Shown piece after piece: positions 36,831 to 47,401 of a DNA stretch of 64,000 nucleotides. The stretch is from Caulobacter sp. FWC26 (GTDB lineage: Bacteria; Pseudomonadota; Alphaproteobacteria; Caulobacterales; Caulobacteraceae): positions 2,954,001 through 3,018,000 of the forward strand of contig NZ_CP033875.1 in the NCBI RefSeq assembly GCF_002742645.2, in the 5' to 3' direction. Positions within the stretch are counted from its first letter, which is position 1. Each line of letters starts with the position of its first letter. A program made the position numbers and the translations under genes. The notes below the pieces were generated by a model. That model ran no database searches. It was not told the DNA's origin and saw only the letters and a program-made list of their open reading frames with translations.

Positions 36831-36860
36831 GAGACAGACGCGGATGCGTTCGCCTGTCTC
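36831..36860 (-). repeat. Inverted repeat at the spmX 5' end
   Basis: GAGACAG and CTGTCTC, seven perfect pairs around a 16-base centre, between the predicted sigma54 promoter and the spmX start. It overlaps the expected transcription start. It may be a protein site or form a hairpin; it is not followed by a T run. Confidence 0.5.
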
Positions 36861-36863
36861 GGC

Positions 36864-36878
36864 GCAAGGTCGGCGCCA
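36864..36878 (-). promoter_or_regulatory. Predicted sigma54 promoter of spmX
   Basis: On the minus strand TGGCGC-N5-TTGC, with the GG and GC doublets exactly ten bases apart as sigma54 requires. It lies about 54 bases before the spmX ATG, giving a leader near 42 bases. It fits the published dependence of spmX on TacA and sigma54 in Caulobacter; an enhancer site would be inside mgtE. Confidence 0.75.
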
Positions 36879-36903
36879 GTTTCCCCGGATGAGCGAGAAG
36901 ATC

Positions 36904-38373
36904 TCAGTGCAGCAGCAGCGAGGCGATCAGCAGCACGGCGAAGAAGCCGGTGAAGTCGGTCAGGAAGGTGACGAAGATCGACGACGACACCGCCGGGTCG
37001 CGACCCATCTTCTCCAGCGCCAGCGGCATCAGGATGCCGCCCAGCGCGGCGGTGAAGATGTTGGTGATCAGGGCCGCGCCGACGATGATCGCCAGCTTGT
37101 CGTGGTGGTCGGACGGCCCGAAGAACATGTAGGTCGCCGCGCCCATCACCAGCGCCAAACACAGGCCGTTGACCAGGCCCACCAGCAGCTCCCGGGCCAC
37201 GATGCGGCGGGCGTTGGCCGTGGTCAGCTCCTTGCTGGCCAGGGCGCGCACCGCGACGGCGAGAGTCTGGGTGCCGGCGTTGCCGCCCAATGACGAGACG
37301 ATCGGCATCAGGATGGCCAGGGCCACCAGCTGGGCGATCTCGTCCTGGAAGATGGCCACGCCGCTGACCGCCAGGGTCGCGGTCGCCAGGTTCAGCATCA
37401 GCCACGGCAGGCGCGACTTTACGATCTCGATCACCGAGGCGTCGCGGCCCGCGTCCGACACACCGGCCAGGGCCAGGATGTCTTCTTCGGCCTCGTCACG
37501 GATGACCTCGACGATGTCGTCGACGGTGATCTGGCCCACGAGGCGCCCGCCGGGCTCGATCACCGGGGCGCTGATCAGGTGGTACTTGTCGAAGATGTAG
37601 GCGACCTCTTCCTGGTCCATCTCGACCGGGATTTCGGTGACCGCCTCCATCAGCTCGGCCAGCGGCGTCTCGCGGCGGCTGCGCAGCAGAATGCTGATCG
37701 GGATGGCTCCGACCGGCTTGAAGGTCGGATCGACGACATAAACGTCGAAGAACAGCTCGGGCAGTGAGTCACCGGCCTCGCGGACATGGTCAATCGTCTG
37801 GCCGACGGTCCAGAATTCCGGCGCGGCCAGGAACTCGCGCTGCATCAGGCGGCCGGCGGTCTCGTCCTCGTAGGACAGGGTCGTTTCGATGGCGGCGCGG
37901 TCGGTCTCGCCCATGGCGGCCAGCACCTGGAAGCGCTTGGTGTCGTCAAGGTCGTCGATGACGTCGGCGGCGTCGTCTGTGTCCAGCTCCTCGAGGGCCC
38001 GGGCCAGGGTGACGGACGGCGTCGCCTCCAGCACCTCTTCGCGGATGTTGTCCTCGAGCTCGGAAATGATCTCGCCCAGCGCCTGCGGGTCGAGCAGCGG
38101 GATCACTTCCTCGCGGTAGTCGGCCGTGAGAAAGCCCATCAGGTCGGCGACGTCCGCCGGGTCCAGCGCCGTGATCAGTTCGCCCAGGCGCTTGGTGTCG
38201 CCGCGATCGGCGGCGTCGATCACCATCTCGACGTAGTCGGGATTGAGCGCGTAGTCATCGCCCAGGGCGAGGTCTTCGAGCTCCTCGGGCGTCTCGGTCT
38301 TCGGAAGCGGGATGTGAGCCAGCGGGGTGTCGTCCAGCACGTCGTCGTTCAGTTCGGCGGTGTCCCGGGTCAT
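36904..38373 (-). CDS. mgtE: Magnesium transporter MgtE
   Basis: A 489-residue MgtE. The cytoplasmic N domain (about 40-165) is followed by two CBS domains (about 170-300; VVDPTFKPVGAIPISILL and VGQITVDDIVEVIRDEAEED) that sense magnesium, then five membrane helices. The pore motif is VSSLGGNAGTQTLAV. The long acidic N-terminus (~35 residues) is not part of the conserved core. It lies 93 bases upstream of spmX in the same direction, but spmX has its own promoter-like sequence. Confidence 0.95.
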   Translation of the reverse strand: MTRDTAELNDDVLDDTPLAHIPLPKTETPEELEDLALGDDYALNPDYVEMVIDAADRGDTKRLGELITALDPADVADLMGFLTADYREEVIPLLDPQALGEIISELEDNIREEVLEATPSVTLARALEELDTDDAADVIDDLDDTKRFQVLAAMGETDRAAIETTLSYEDETAGRLMQREFLAAPEFWTVGQTIDHVREAGDSLPELFFDVYVVDPTFKPVGAIPISILLRSRRETPLAELMEAVTEIPVEMDQEEVAYIFDKYHLISAPVIEPGGRLVGQITVDDIVEVIRDEAEEDILALAGVSDAGRDASVIEIVKSRLPWLMLNLATATLAVSGVAIFQDEIAQLVALAILMPIVSSLGGNAGTQTLAVAVRALASKELTTANARRIVARELLVGLVNGLCLALVMGAATYMFFGPSDHHDKLAIIVGAALITNIFTAALGGILMPLALEKMGRDPAVSSSIFVTFLTDFTGFFAVLLIASLLLH

Positions 38374-38461
38374 GGGGGCCTCCTGAGCTCAAGAGCTGGC
38401 AGATTCGTGCTGGTTGGTCCGATGAAGCGACCTTGGGGCGAATCCAAGGCCAGAAACGATT

Positions 38462-38506
38462 AGAGCGCCCCAGGCGAGTCGGAAACCGAATTCGCCGGGA
38501 CGCTCT
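38462..38506 (-). terminator. Terminator-like hairpin after tRNA-Leu(GAG)
   Basis: On the minus strand AGAGCG...CGCTCT encloses GGCGA...TCGCC and a small TCGG/CCGA top, followed by AATCGTTTC. It starts 15 bases past the tRNA 3' end and is the likely end of the tRNA transcript. Confidence 0.65.
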
Positions 38507-38520
38507 ACTCAAGTTCACCT

Positions 38521-38605
38521 TGGTGCGGTCGAGAAGACTCGAACTTCCACGGGTTGCCCCACAGCGACCTCAACGCTGCGCGTCTACCAATTCCGCCACG
38601 ACCGC
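38521..38605 (-). tRNA. tRNA-Leu (anticodon GAG)
   Basis: An 85-base class II tRNA. The acceptor arms GCGGTCG and CGACCGC pair exactly, the discriminator is A and CCA is encoded. The anticodon loop is TTGAGGT, giving GAG (reads CUC/CUU leucine codons). A long variable arm follows the anticodon stem, as in leucine tRNAs, and the T arm has GTTCGAGTC. Confidence 0.95.
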
Positions 38606-38690
38606 TCGTGGTGAGGGGCGGCTGGTAGCAAACTGGATCGGCTTTGGGAAGCCGGAAGTTCGAGAATGTCGAACTCCGCCCCGCGACGGA

Positions 38691-38942
38691 TCAGCTGCCG
38701 CCCGCCATGTAGTCGTAGACGTCGGCCGCGCGCGTCACCTGGATGGCGATGCGATCGTCGCTGATCTGGATTTCGCCGCGCGCGATCGGGTGGTTGTTGG
38801 CCAGAATCCACACCTCGTCATGAGTCTTGGCGTCCAGCGGAATCACCGCGCCCCGGCCCATGCGCAGAAGCTGCTGCATCGGCAGGATCGAACGACCCAA
38901 CAGGACCGAGATCTCGACATTGACGGCGTTGACCTGGCTCAC
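38691..38942 (-). CDS. Stand-alone FliN-like SPOA-domain protein
   Basis: An 83-residue protein made of one SPOA (surface presentation of antigens/FliN C-terminal) domain: VNVEISVLLGRSILPMQQLL, then LDAKTHDEVWILANNHPIAR and GEIQISDDRIAIQV. That is the flagellar motor switch fold, here without the usual FliN N-terminal region and away from flagellar genes. I used the GTG at 38942, with AAGGG nine bases upstream; an in-frame GTG eight codons earlier is possible. It could be a second FliN-type protein, or a partner of the switch complex. Upstream, on the other strand, lies lipB. Confidence 0.8.
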   Translation of the reverse strand: MSQVNAVNVEISVLLGRSILPMQQLLRMGRGAVIPLDAKTHDEVWILANNHPIARGEIQISDDRIAIQVTRAADVYDYMAGGS

Positions 38943-39014
38943 GAAGTAAGACCCTTGAACTGACACGCACGACCCACCCGGTCGCGGCGTCCAGGATTGC
39001 AAGAATAAGGCCGC

Positions 39015-39740
39015 ATGCTTTCGCTCCCGTTAAACCCTGAAAAGACTGGCCTTCCGCGCATGACCCGCGCCGACGGGGCGCCCGTGGGGTGGGCGGTTTC
39101 GACCGGGCCCGTACCCTACCCGGCAGCCGTTGCCGCCATGGAGGCCCGCGCGGCGGCCATCGCCGACGGAACCGCGGGCGAGCTGATCTGGCTGCTGGAG
39201 CACCCGCCGCTCTATACGGCCGGCGTCTCGGCCAAGCCCGGCGACCTGATCCAGCCTGATCGTTTCCCCGTGTTCGAGAGCGGGCGCGGCGGCCAGTTCA
39301 CCTATCACGGCCCGGGCCAGCGCGTGGCCTATGTGATGCTGGACCTGACGCAGCGCGGCCGCGACGTGCGGGCCTTCGTCGCGGCGCTGGAGGCCTGGAT
39401 CATCGACGCCCTGGCCGCCTTCAATGTCACCGGCGAACTGCGCGAGGGCCGGGTCGGCGTCTGGGTAGAGCGCAAGGGCGCCGGCTGGAGCCGCGAGGAC
39501 AAGATCGCCGCCATCGGCGTCAAGCTGCGGCGCTGGGTCAGCTTCCACGGGATCAGCCTGAACGTGGAGCCCGACCTGTCGCACTTCTCGGGCATCGTGC
39601 CCTGCGGCCAGACCGAGCATGGCGTCACCAGCCTGGTGGACCTGGGCCTGCCGGTCGCCATGGATGAAGCGGACGCAGCGCTGCGGGCCAGTTTCGCCAA
39701 AATCTTCGGACCGGTCGAGGACGCTGAGGCTCCGGTTTAA
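39015..39740 (+). CDS. lipB: Octanoyltransferase LipB
   Basis: A 241-residue LipB, which moves octanoyl groups from ACP to the lipoyl domains of 2-oxoacid dehydrogenases. The acyl-binding lysine is in [20 protein letters not shown] and the catalytic cysteine in [17 protein letters not shown], the two signatures of the family. [18 protein letters not shown] is the other conserved block. The first ATG at 39015 is used; a second methionine at 39060 would drop 15 residues that are not conserved. Confidence 0.94.
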   Translation: MLSLPLNPEKTGLPRMTRADGAPVGWAVSTGPVPYPAAVAAMEARAAAIADGTAGELIWLLEHPPLYTAGVSAKPGDLIQPDRFPVFESGRGGQFTYHGPGQRVAYVMLDLTQRGRDVRAFVAALEAWIIDALAAFNVTGELREGRVGVWVERKGAGWSREDKIAAIGVKLRRWVSFHGISLNVEPDLSHFSGIVPCGQTEHGVTSLVDLGLPVAMDEADAALRASFAKIFGPVEDAEAPV

Positions 39741-39767
39741 GAGCATGCGCTTGCCGTCTCTCTGCTT

Positions 39768-39824
39768 CCTTCCCCTTGATGGGGAAGGGCCGGGGCAAAC
39801 AATCCTCCCCCATCGGGGGAGGAT
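39768..39824. repeat. Two adjacent palindromic hairpins after lipB
   Basis: CCTTCCCC-TTGAT-GGGGAAGG (39768-39788) and ATCCTCCCCC-ATC-GGGGGAGGAT (39802-39824). Both are near-perfect stems. They lie 28 bases past the lipB stop and may act as a 3' end or be dispersed intergenic repeats; neither has a T run. Confidence 0.6.
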
Positions 39825-39890
39825 CTAGAAGGCGTGCGTCCGCCGCTTCACGCGGCTATCCGCTGAAGGTCTGGAAAGGGATGCGGAGCG

Positions 39891-40080
39891 CCGGACATCC
39901 GTCCGGAGTGTGAGTTTGTAGATACCGTTTCGACGAAGCCCAAACGCTCCGCGCAGCCGTTTTCCGCCAGCATCCCGTCAGGTGGCCCTGTTCAGGCCTT
40001 ACCGGGACCCGGGCCGCTGGTTTCCCAGATGCCCGACGGTCGGAGGGGACGAGCCACTACAGGCTAAGACACATTCTTTT
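39891..40080 (+). ncRNA. Candidate structured small RNA (6S-like topology)
   Basis: A nested long-range fold spans about 165 bases. Outer arms GTGTGAGTTTGTAG (39908-39921) and CTACAGGCTAAGACAC (40057-40072) pair at both ends. Inside, CTCCG (39947-39951) pairs with CGGAG (40041-40045), CCGT with ACGG, CCAGC (39967-39971) with GCTGG (40016-40020), and CCC-GGT-GGCC with GGCC-ACC-GGG at the tip. Between outer and inner stems lies a wide unpaired region. This is a closed rod with a central bubble, as in 6S RNA, and ATTCTTTT follows on the plus strand. A six-pair hairpin (39891-39906) precedes it. I cannot confirm 6S identity; it shows no tmRNA, SRP or RNase P signatures. Confidence 0.45.
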
Positions 40081-40350
40081 GCCTCCAACCACGCCGACGG
40101 CGGGCGGGCCTGACCAGCATCAGGTCCCCGGACTGTCCGAGTATCCCCCTCGAACCTGTCCCCGCTCGACCGCCCCCCGCCGCCGCAAATGGTCGCTGGC
40201 CATGCGCCCTTTCCTCGCGACGAGGTGGGACCAGTATGGGGCGGGTTTCAACGCCGGGGAAAGTTGGCGCGTAAAAGTGAGAAGTGGTGGATTTCGTTGG
40301 GGTGAACGCCGCCAATTCCGAGCGTTCGCGGCGCCCAATCCCCATAAATC

Positions 40351-40478
40351 GGCCCCTCTCCCAGAGGGAGAGGGTGGCCGCGAAGCGGTCGGGAGAGGGG
40401 TTTCAAAGCCGCCGCTCTGCCGGCGCGCCGGCCAAGGCCGTCTCCCCTCTCCCCGGCCCTCTCCCCATGGGAGAGGGT
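40351..40478. repeat. CCCTCTCCC / GGGAGAGGG intergenic repeats
   Basis: At least four copies, direct and inverted, of an eight- to ten-base purine/pyrimidine unit (CCCCTCTCCC at 40353, GGGAGAGGG at 40366 and 40391, CTCCCCTCTCCCC at 40442, CCCTCTCCCC with GGGAGAGGGT at 40457-40478). Typical of short dispersed intergenic repeats in GC-rich alphaproteobacteria. Confidence 0.65.
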
Positions 40479-40494
40479 GTAGGGCTGCCGCAAC

Positions 40495-40899
40495 CTAGAT
40501 CGAAATCGTCTTCAAGGGATTGGGCCCGTAGCGGTTGGCCCCCTGCTCGCCGCCCATCACGCCCAGCTCGACCACTGACCAGAGGATGACCAGCGAGAAC
40601 AGGAAATCCAGGAAGTGCTCGGGCTGCGGCCAGACCGCGACCACCGCGATCAGGATCAGCATCGACCACCAGCCCGACCGGCCGCGGTCATGCAGCCGCT
40701 TAGAGAGCAGGCAAGCGCCGGTGAACAGCAGGATCGGATAGACGAACCAGCCCGTCAGCCAGTGCAGGGTGTAGTTGGCGATCGCCTCGTAGAACACGGC
40801 GACCCCGACCACCACGGCCGAGGCGATCAGGAACGGCGTGCGCGCCAGCCTGCCGTTCGACGACAGGAACAGTTCCGCCAGTTCGCTACGATCGCTCAT
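40495..40899 (-). CDS. DUF805-family membrane protein
   Basis: A 134-residue inner-membrane protein of DUF805. After an N-terminal FLSSNGRLARTPFLIASAVV the family hallmark CLLSKRLHDRGRSGWWSML is seen, and the C-terminus ends GGEQGANRYGPNPL, both typical. Four membrane segments are likely. Function is unknown for the family. A homologous gene follows upstream; the two probably arose by duplication. Confidence 0.88.
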   Translation of the reverse strand: MSDRSELAELFLSSNGRLARTPFLIASAVVVGVAVFYEAIANYTLHWLTGWFVYPILLFTGACLLSKRLHDRGRSGWWSMLILIAVVAVWPQPEHFLDFLFSLVILWSVVELGVMGGEQGANRYGPNPLKTISI

Positions 40900-40971
40900 T
40901 CGCCTGCTCCGAGTCGGTGGATGCACCGCTCGCGGCAATCTAGGCGTTGACGGACAAGGCTGGAAGTCCGC

Positions 40972-41427
40972 CTAGGCGACAGCCGGCGTCTCCGAGGGCG
41001 AAGGCTCGCGCGGCGCCTTCGGCGACGGCCCGAAGCGGTTGTCGCCTTGAGTCCCGTCCAAACAACCGAAGTCGATGAAGAACCAGATCGCCACTAAGCC
41101 GCCGACAATTTTAGCTGACATCGAAATCTCCAAAGGGAGACCGATGATCGCGTCGAAAGAGCCGACCAGATCGGGGACAAGCAGCAGCAGCGCCCACCAA
41201 GCCGATCGGTTACGATCATGCATGCGTTTGGCGAGCAGCGCAAAGCTCGGCCAGACCGTCAGCAGGGTCAGTATCCTGGAGCGGTGCTCAGTCAAATCGA
41301 GCCCAAGCAGGCGCTCCAACAGCACAAAGAGGGTCGCGGCCACCACCAACAACCCGATCCAGTACATCCAAAGGTCGCGACGACGAAGACGCCCCTGGAA
41401 GCTCAGCATCGTCTGCGTGAAGGTCAC
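40972..41427 (-). CDS. DUF805-family membrane protein
   Basis: A 151-residue second DUF805 member. FQGRLRRRDLWMYWIGLLVV, FALLAKRMHDRNRSAWWALL and DGTQGDNRFGPSPK follow the same order as in its neighbour. A proline-rich tail extends the C-terminus. The GTG start at 41427 has GGGGAG nine bases upstream. Role unknown. Confidence 0.88.
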   Translation of the reverse strand: MTFTQTMLSFQGRLRRRDLWMYWIGLLVVAATLFVLLERLLGLDLTEHRSRILTLLTVWPSFALLAKRMHDRNRSAWWALLLLVPDLVGSFDAIIGLPLEISMSAKIVGGLVAIWFFIDFGCLDGTQGDNRFGPSPKAPREPSPSETPAVA

Positions 41428-41468
41428 ATAAGTTCTCCCCGGCTATCAAACCGAGGAGAAAACATCGT

Positions 41469-43466
<1,998 letters not shown>

Positions 43467-43627
43467 CGGCAACTTCCGCCCGCAGATTTTTGTGCTTTGC
43501 AGCATGGCCTATCAGGCCCCGCCGGGTTTGCAAGCTTGCCCTTACGGCGCTACACCGGGCCCCAGGCATGACACCGGTTACCAAGAGTAGGGTCCGAGAT
43601 GTTCGCCATCGGGAGGAGACGGTCGTC

Positions 43628-46600
43628 ATGAAGTCGATGTTCCTGGGCTCGGCTTGCGCCTTGATCCTGGCCAGCGCCACGAGCGCGGCGCCGACCGGCG
43701 AGCCGGGGCTGCTGTTTCGTCTGTCGGGCGACAAAGGGCTGGTCCCCGACATCACGGCCGGCGATCCTGTCCCCAACTTCGCCGACAAGGTGACATCAAT
43801 CGAAGGCAAGGCCGGCAAGGGCTTCCGCGCCGCCGACGATGGAATCGTCTCTTGGAACGCGCCCGGCAATATCCAGGCCCAGCGCGGAACCCTCGCCTTC
43901 TTCTGGAAGTCCGGCTACCCGGCCGGCGTCGCGCCGTTCGTGATCTTCCGCGTCGGCTACGCCGATCATTCCAGCTGGGACATGGCGTTCCTGCGCATCG
44001 ACTGGAACGGCCAGGGCTTCGACGCCTTTGTCACCGACAATGGGCTGGCGCGCACCCGTGTCTCGTTCAAGGTCGACAAGAACCCCGCCCCGGACGCCTG
44101 GACGCATCTGGCCTTCACCTGGGACGAGACCACCGGCGTCCAGCTCTATGTCGACGGCAAGCTGGCGGCCAAGAAGGAGGCCAAGGCGGTCTATGACGCG
44201 GGCCTCGATCAGTTCGGCGTCGCCGGGCGGGTGATCGCGCCCCACCAGGTGCAGAGCCGCTACAACTTCACGCGCGGCGGCGATCTGGACGAGCTGCGGA
44301 TCTATGACCGCGCGCTGGCCGCCGACGCCATCACCGCCCTCGCCCGCAACCAGGCGCCCGCCATCGCTGCACCCGTCGCCACGCTTGAGGACCCGGCCGT
44401 CCGCGCCGCCTGGAAGCAGCGCTACGGCTGGACCAAGGAGGTCCCGCCGCTCCTCGCCGACGAGAAGACCACGATCCGCAAGGTCGAGATCACGGACGCC
44501 AAGGACATCAAACAGTGGATGTGGCGGGCCAATGACGGCATCCCGGAAACCACCTGGCCTGGCGTCTACAACCGCTCGCGCCTGCCCGGCCGCGACGACT
44601 ATTTCCCGTTGCCCGACTGGAACGTTTATGTCGACGGCGGCAAGGCGCTGACTGTGGCTCTGCCCGACGAGCCGATCAACCGGATCGAGATCCAGGGGCC
44701 GGCCTACGGCGCGCTCTCCTGGTCGGCCAAGGCCGGCGACAAGCAAGCCAGCGTCGGAACACGCGCCAAGGACCAGCAGCGCACGGTCACCCCACTGGCC
44801 CAGCCGCTGACGGGCGGCGTTCTGACCTTTACCAACGTGGCGCAGGAAACTCCGATCCAGGAGCTCTGGGCCTACAACGTCTCGGCCGGAGGCGAGCCGA
44901 GGGACGCCTTCAAGATGAGCTACACGGTCCGCGCCGACGTGGCGCCGGACTATCTGAATCTGGCCGATCTCAACGCCTACATCGCCGGTCGCCATCCGGC
45001 GGGCGAGCGCGCCACGGTCGTGGCCGTTCCGGAGGGCGCGCCGACCCGGCCGCGTCCCGCGACCGACCTCACGGCCAAGGGCCTGCCGATCGTCCACGTG
45101 CTGATCCCGTCGGGCTTCGGCGACGCGCCGGCGGCCAAGCCGCTGGCCCGCAATTGGGCCTATGGCTGGGAGAACGCCCGCGACGGCCTGGACGGGATCG
45201 CCATCGACATCCCCGCGCTGCCCGGCGCGGCGGGCACGGTCATCCCGCTGAACATCCAGGTGAAGGACCCGATCTGGCCGGGCCGCAACATGATCGACGT
45301 CAGCGTCTCGGTGAAGGCCGGCGAGGCCCGCACAGTGTGGCTCGACCTGCGCGACCGCATCCTGACCGCCGACAGCCTGTATCTGACCCTGGCCGCCGAC
45401 AGCGCCGCCTTCAGCCCCAAGGCTATGGACGGGACTAAGATCCGCCTAGTGCTCAAGGACCGCGACAAGGCCAAGGTCGAGCACATCCAGGATCGTCTGA
45501 ACCAGGTGAAGGACAACTGGGCGTTCCTCGTTGAGGAGCACACCACCTCCAAACGCCAAGGCCTTTATCGTCGCCTCTACGCCGACATCACCGATCTGCT
45601 GCGCGTTGATCCCGACAACCCGGTTGGCCGCGAATACTGGGGCGACATCACCTATGGCAGCCAAGGCTGGCCGGCGTTCGAGCAGCCCAAGCCCAAGGAC
45701 GACACACCGCTGTGGGCCTTCCGCCAACTGGAGGACCTGAAGCTGGTCTCCAGGTTCGTCAACTGGTGGATCGACGAGCGCCAGGCCGACTTCGGCGACT
45801 TCGGCGGCGGCTTGTCGGATGACAGCGACCTCTTGCAGCAATGGCCGGGCGTGGCGCTGATGGGCGTGCAGCCCGACAAGATCACCCACTCGCTGAACCG
45901 CCTGACCGACGCCGTCTACAGGAACGGCATGTTCACCGACGGCCTGTCGACCATCGCGACCGACGAGCTGCACGCCTATGAGGAAGGCATCAACTCCAAT
46001 TCGGAGGCGATGTACGTCAACTACGGCGATCCGCTGGCGGTCGAGCGCCTGTTCACGACCGTGAAGGCCCTGCCGCGCGTCATCGACCAGAACCCGGCCG
46101 GCCACGTCCACTTCAATACCAACTGGTACAGCGGCAAGATCGCGTACCGCGAAGGCCCGTGGGAGTGGCAGAAGCCGTATTCGTTCGGCGTCACCCACCC
46201 CTCGATCCTGATCGCCGACTACAATGGCGACGCCACCGCCAAGGCTACGGTGGTGGGGCTCGCCGATGGCTATCTGGCCCACGCCAAGCCGGACGGCTCC
46301 CTGCCCAACGAAATCAACTGGCGCAGCGACGCCGAACGCGGCGGCACGGTGCTGCAAGGCTCGGGCGCGGACGGTCCTTTCCAGGTGTTCTGGTCGGCCT
46401 GGCGCATCACCGGCGACGCGAAGTATCTGGCCCCGATCACCTGGCGGATCGGCAAGAACGGCCTGAAGTCTCTGGCGGCGGTCAACGAAAACGCCCTCAC
46501 TGCGCTGAACCTGGGCGAGGCCAACAAGGACGCGCTCCTGAAAGCCGCAGCGAAGGGCGGGGCGTTCGAGCGCTATGCGGCCTGGACCCTCACCGGCGAC

Positions 46601-47401
46601 AAGACCCACCTTGAGGACCTCTACGCCGACGAGATCCAGTGGAACGCCCAGCACATGTACATGCACACCGAGGGCCACTGGTGGTCCGACCGGGTGGAGC
46701 TTCCATCCGACTATCTGCAGCGCACCCGGCTGGGCGGCATCGCCAACAAGCGCGGCCAGATGAACCCGGGCCACACCGTCTCCTGGCGCTTCGACGGCGC
46801 CGACGGCACGGCGGTCGCCCTGCTGGTCAAGAACGCCACCAAGACCGGCTTCAAGGTCATCGCCTACAACACCACCGACAAGCCGGTGACGGCGACCATG
46901 ACCGGCTGGACCGTCACGCCCGGCCAGTGGAGCTTGACCCAAGGCCTCGACTCCGATGGCGACGACGCGATCGACGGGACAAGCCAGACCCGCACCCTCG
47001 CCTTCGAGCGCAGCCTGGGGACCAAGGTCGTCCTGCCCCCGCGTCAGACGACGATCATCGACATGAGCCTGACCAAGGCCGGCGACGATCCCGCCCGGCG
47101 CGCCGATCTGGGCGTGGGGCGCGGTGACGTCACCTTGAAGGGCTCGGTCGTCACCGCCAAGGTTCACAGCCTGGGCGCCCAGGACACGTCCGCCGCCCAG
47201 CTGGAGCTCGTCGGCGCCTCGGGCCAGGTGCTGGCCACCGCCGCGATCCCGCCGCTGAAGGCGCCCCGCGACTTGCTGCCCAATACCGCTTCGGTGAAGC
47301 TGAAGATCCCGGCGGGCGCCAAGCCCTCGGGCCTGCGGGTCCGCATCGTCTCGGATCACCCCCAGAACACCGCCCTGAACGACGAGGTCGTGCTGCCATG
47401 A
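43628..47401 (+). CDS. Large exported LamG-domain protein, function unknown
   Basis: A 1257-residue exported protein. A signal peptide (SMFLGSACALILASATSAA) is followed at about residues 28-245 by a concanavalin/LamG-like lectin domain (DAWTHLAFTWDETTGVQLYV; ends DLDELRIYDRALAADAI). The middle (~300-600) is beta-rich and looks like carbohydrate-binding modules. From ~620 to ~1050 a helical region has the motif DFGGGLSDDSDLLQQWPGV, then NSNSEAMYVNYGDP, and WWSDRVELPSDYLQRTR, resembling the alpha/alpha toroid of polysaccharide lyases and GH127-type enzymes, though I cannot name the family. The C-terminus is an immunoglobulin-like domain. The GGAGGAG ribosome site supports the start. It is translationally coupled to a GlcG-like gene. 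A glycan-degrading role is inference. Confidence 0.8.
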   Translation: MKSMFLGSACALILASATSAAPTGEPGLLFRLSGDKGLVPDITAGDPVPNFADKVTSIEGKAGKGFRAADDGIVSWNAPGNIQAQRGTLAFFWKSGYPAGVAPFVIFRVGYADHSSWDMAFLRIDWNGQGFDAFVTDNGLARTRVSFKVDKNPAPDAWTHLAFTWDETTGVQLYVDGKLAAKKEAKAVYDAGLDQFGVAGRVIAPHQVQSRYNFTRGGDLDELRIYDRALAADAITALARNQAPAIAAPVATLEDPAVRAAWKQRYGWTKEVPPLLADEKTTIRKVEITDAKDIKQWMWRANDGIPETTWPGVYNRSRLPGRDDYFPLPDWNVYVDGGKALTVALPDEPINRIEIQGPAYGALSWSAKAGDKQASVGTRAKDQQRTVTPLAQPLTGGVLTFTNVAQETPIQELWAYNVSAGGEPRDAFKMSYTVRADVAPDYLNLADLNAYIAGRHPAGERATVVAVPEGAPTRPRPATDLTAKGLPIVHVLIPSGFGDAPAAKPLARNWAYGWENARDGLDGIAIDIPALPGAAGTVIPLNIQVKDPIWPGRNMIDVSVSVKAGEARTVWLDLRDRILTADSLYLTLAADSAAFSPKAMDGTKIRLVLKDRDKAKVEHIQDRLNQVKDNWAFLVEEHTTSKRQGLYRRLYADITDLLRVDPDNPVGREYWGDITYGSQGWPAFEQPKPKDDTPLWAFRQLEDLKLVSRFVNWWIDERQADFGDFGGGLSDDSDLLQQWPGVALMGVQPDKITHSLNRLTDAVYRNGMFTDGLSTIATDELHAYEEGINSNSEAMYVNYGDPLAVERLFTTVKALPRVIDQNPAGHVHFNTNWYSGKIAYREGPWEWQKPYSFGVTHPSILIADYNGDATAKATVVGLADGYLAHAKPDGSLPNEINWRSDAERGGTVLQGSGADGPFQVFWSAWRITGDAKYLAPITWRIGKNGLKSLAAVNENALTALNLGEANKDALLKAAAKGGAFERYAAWTLTGDKTHLEDLYADEIQWNAQHMYMHTEGHWWSDRVELPSDYLQRTRLGGIANKRGQMNPGHTVSWRFDGADGTAVALLVKNATKTGFKVIAYNTTDKPVTATMTGWTVTPGQWSLTQGLDSDGDDAIDGTSQTRTLAFERSLGTKVVLPPRQTTIIDMSLTKAGDDPARRADLGVGRGDVTLKGSVVTAKVHSLGAQDTSAAQLELVGASGQVLATAAIPPLKAPRDLLPNTASVKLKIPAGAKPSGLRVRIVSDHPQNTALNDEVVLP

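Larger units (their letters stand above)
39741..40494. other. Long intergenic region with structured RNA candidate and repeats (754 bases)
   Basis: Between lipB and the DUF805 genes no protein-coding gene is convincing. Left to right it holds two GC-rich hairpins (39768-39824), a folded RNA candidate (39891-40080), a stretch without recognisable features (40081-40350), and a cluster of CCCTCTCCC/GGGAGAGGG repeats (40351-40478). Confidence 0.75.

Noticed and set aside
39845..40080. tmRNA, SRP RNA or RNase P RNA in the intergenic structured region
   Set aside because: I looked for the tag ORF and tRNA-like ends, the conserved SRP tetraloop region and the RNase P core; none is present on either strand.
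45446..47359. A 637-codon minus-strand frame across the large exported protein
   Set aside because: Antisense shadow; the plus-strand frame has a signal peptide, ribosome site and domains, this one has none.
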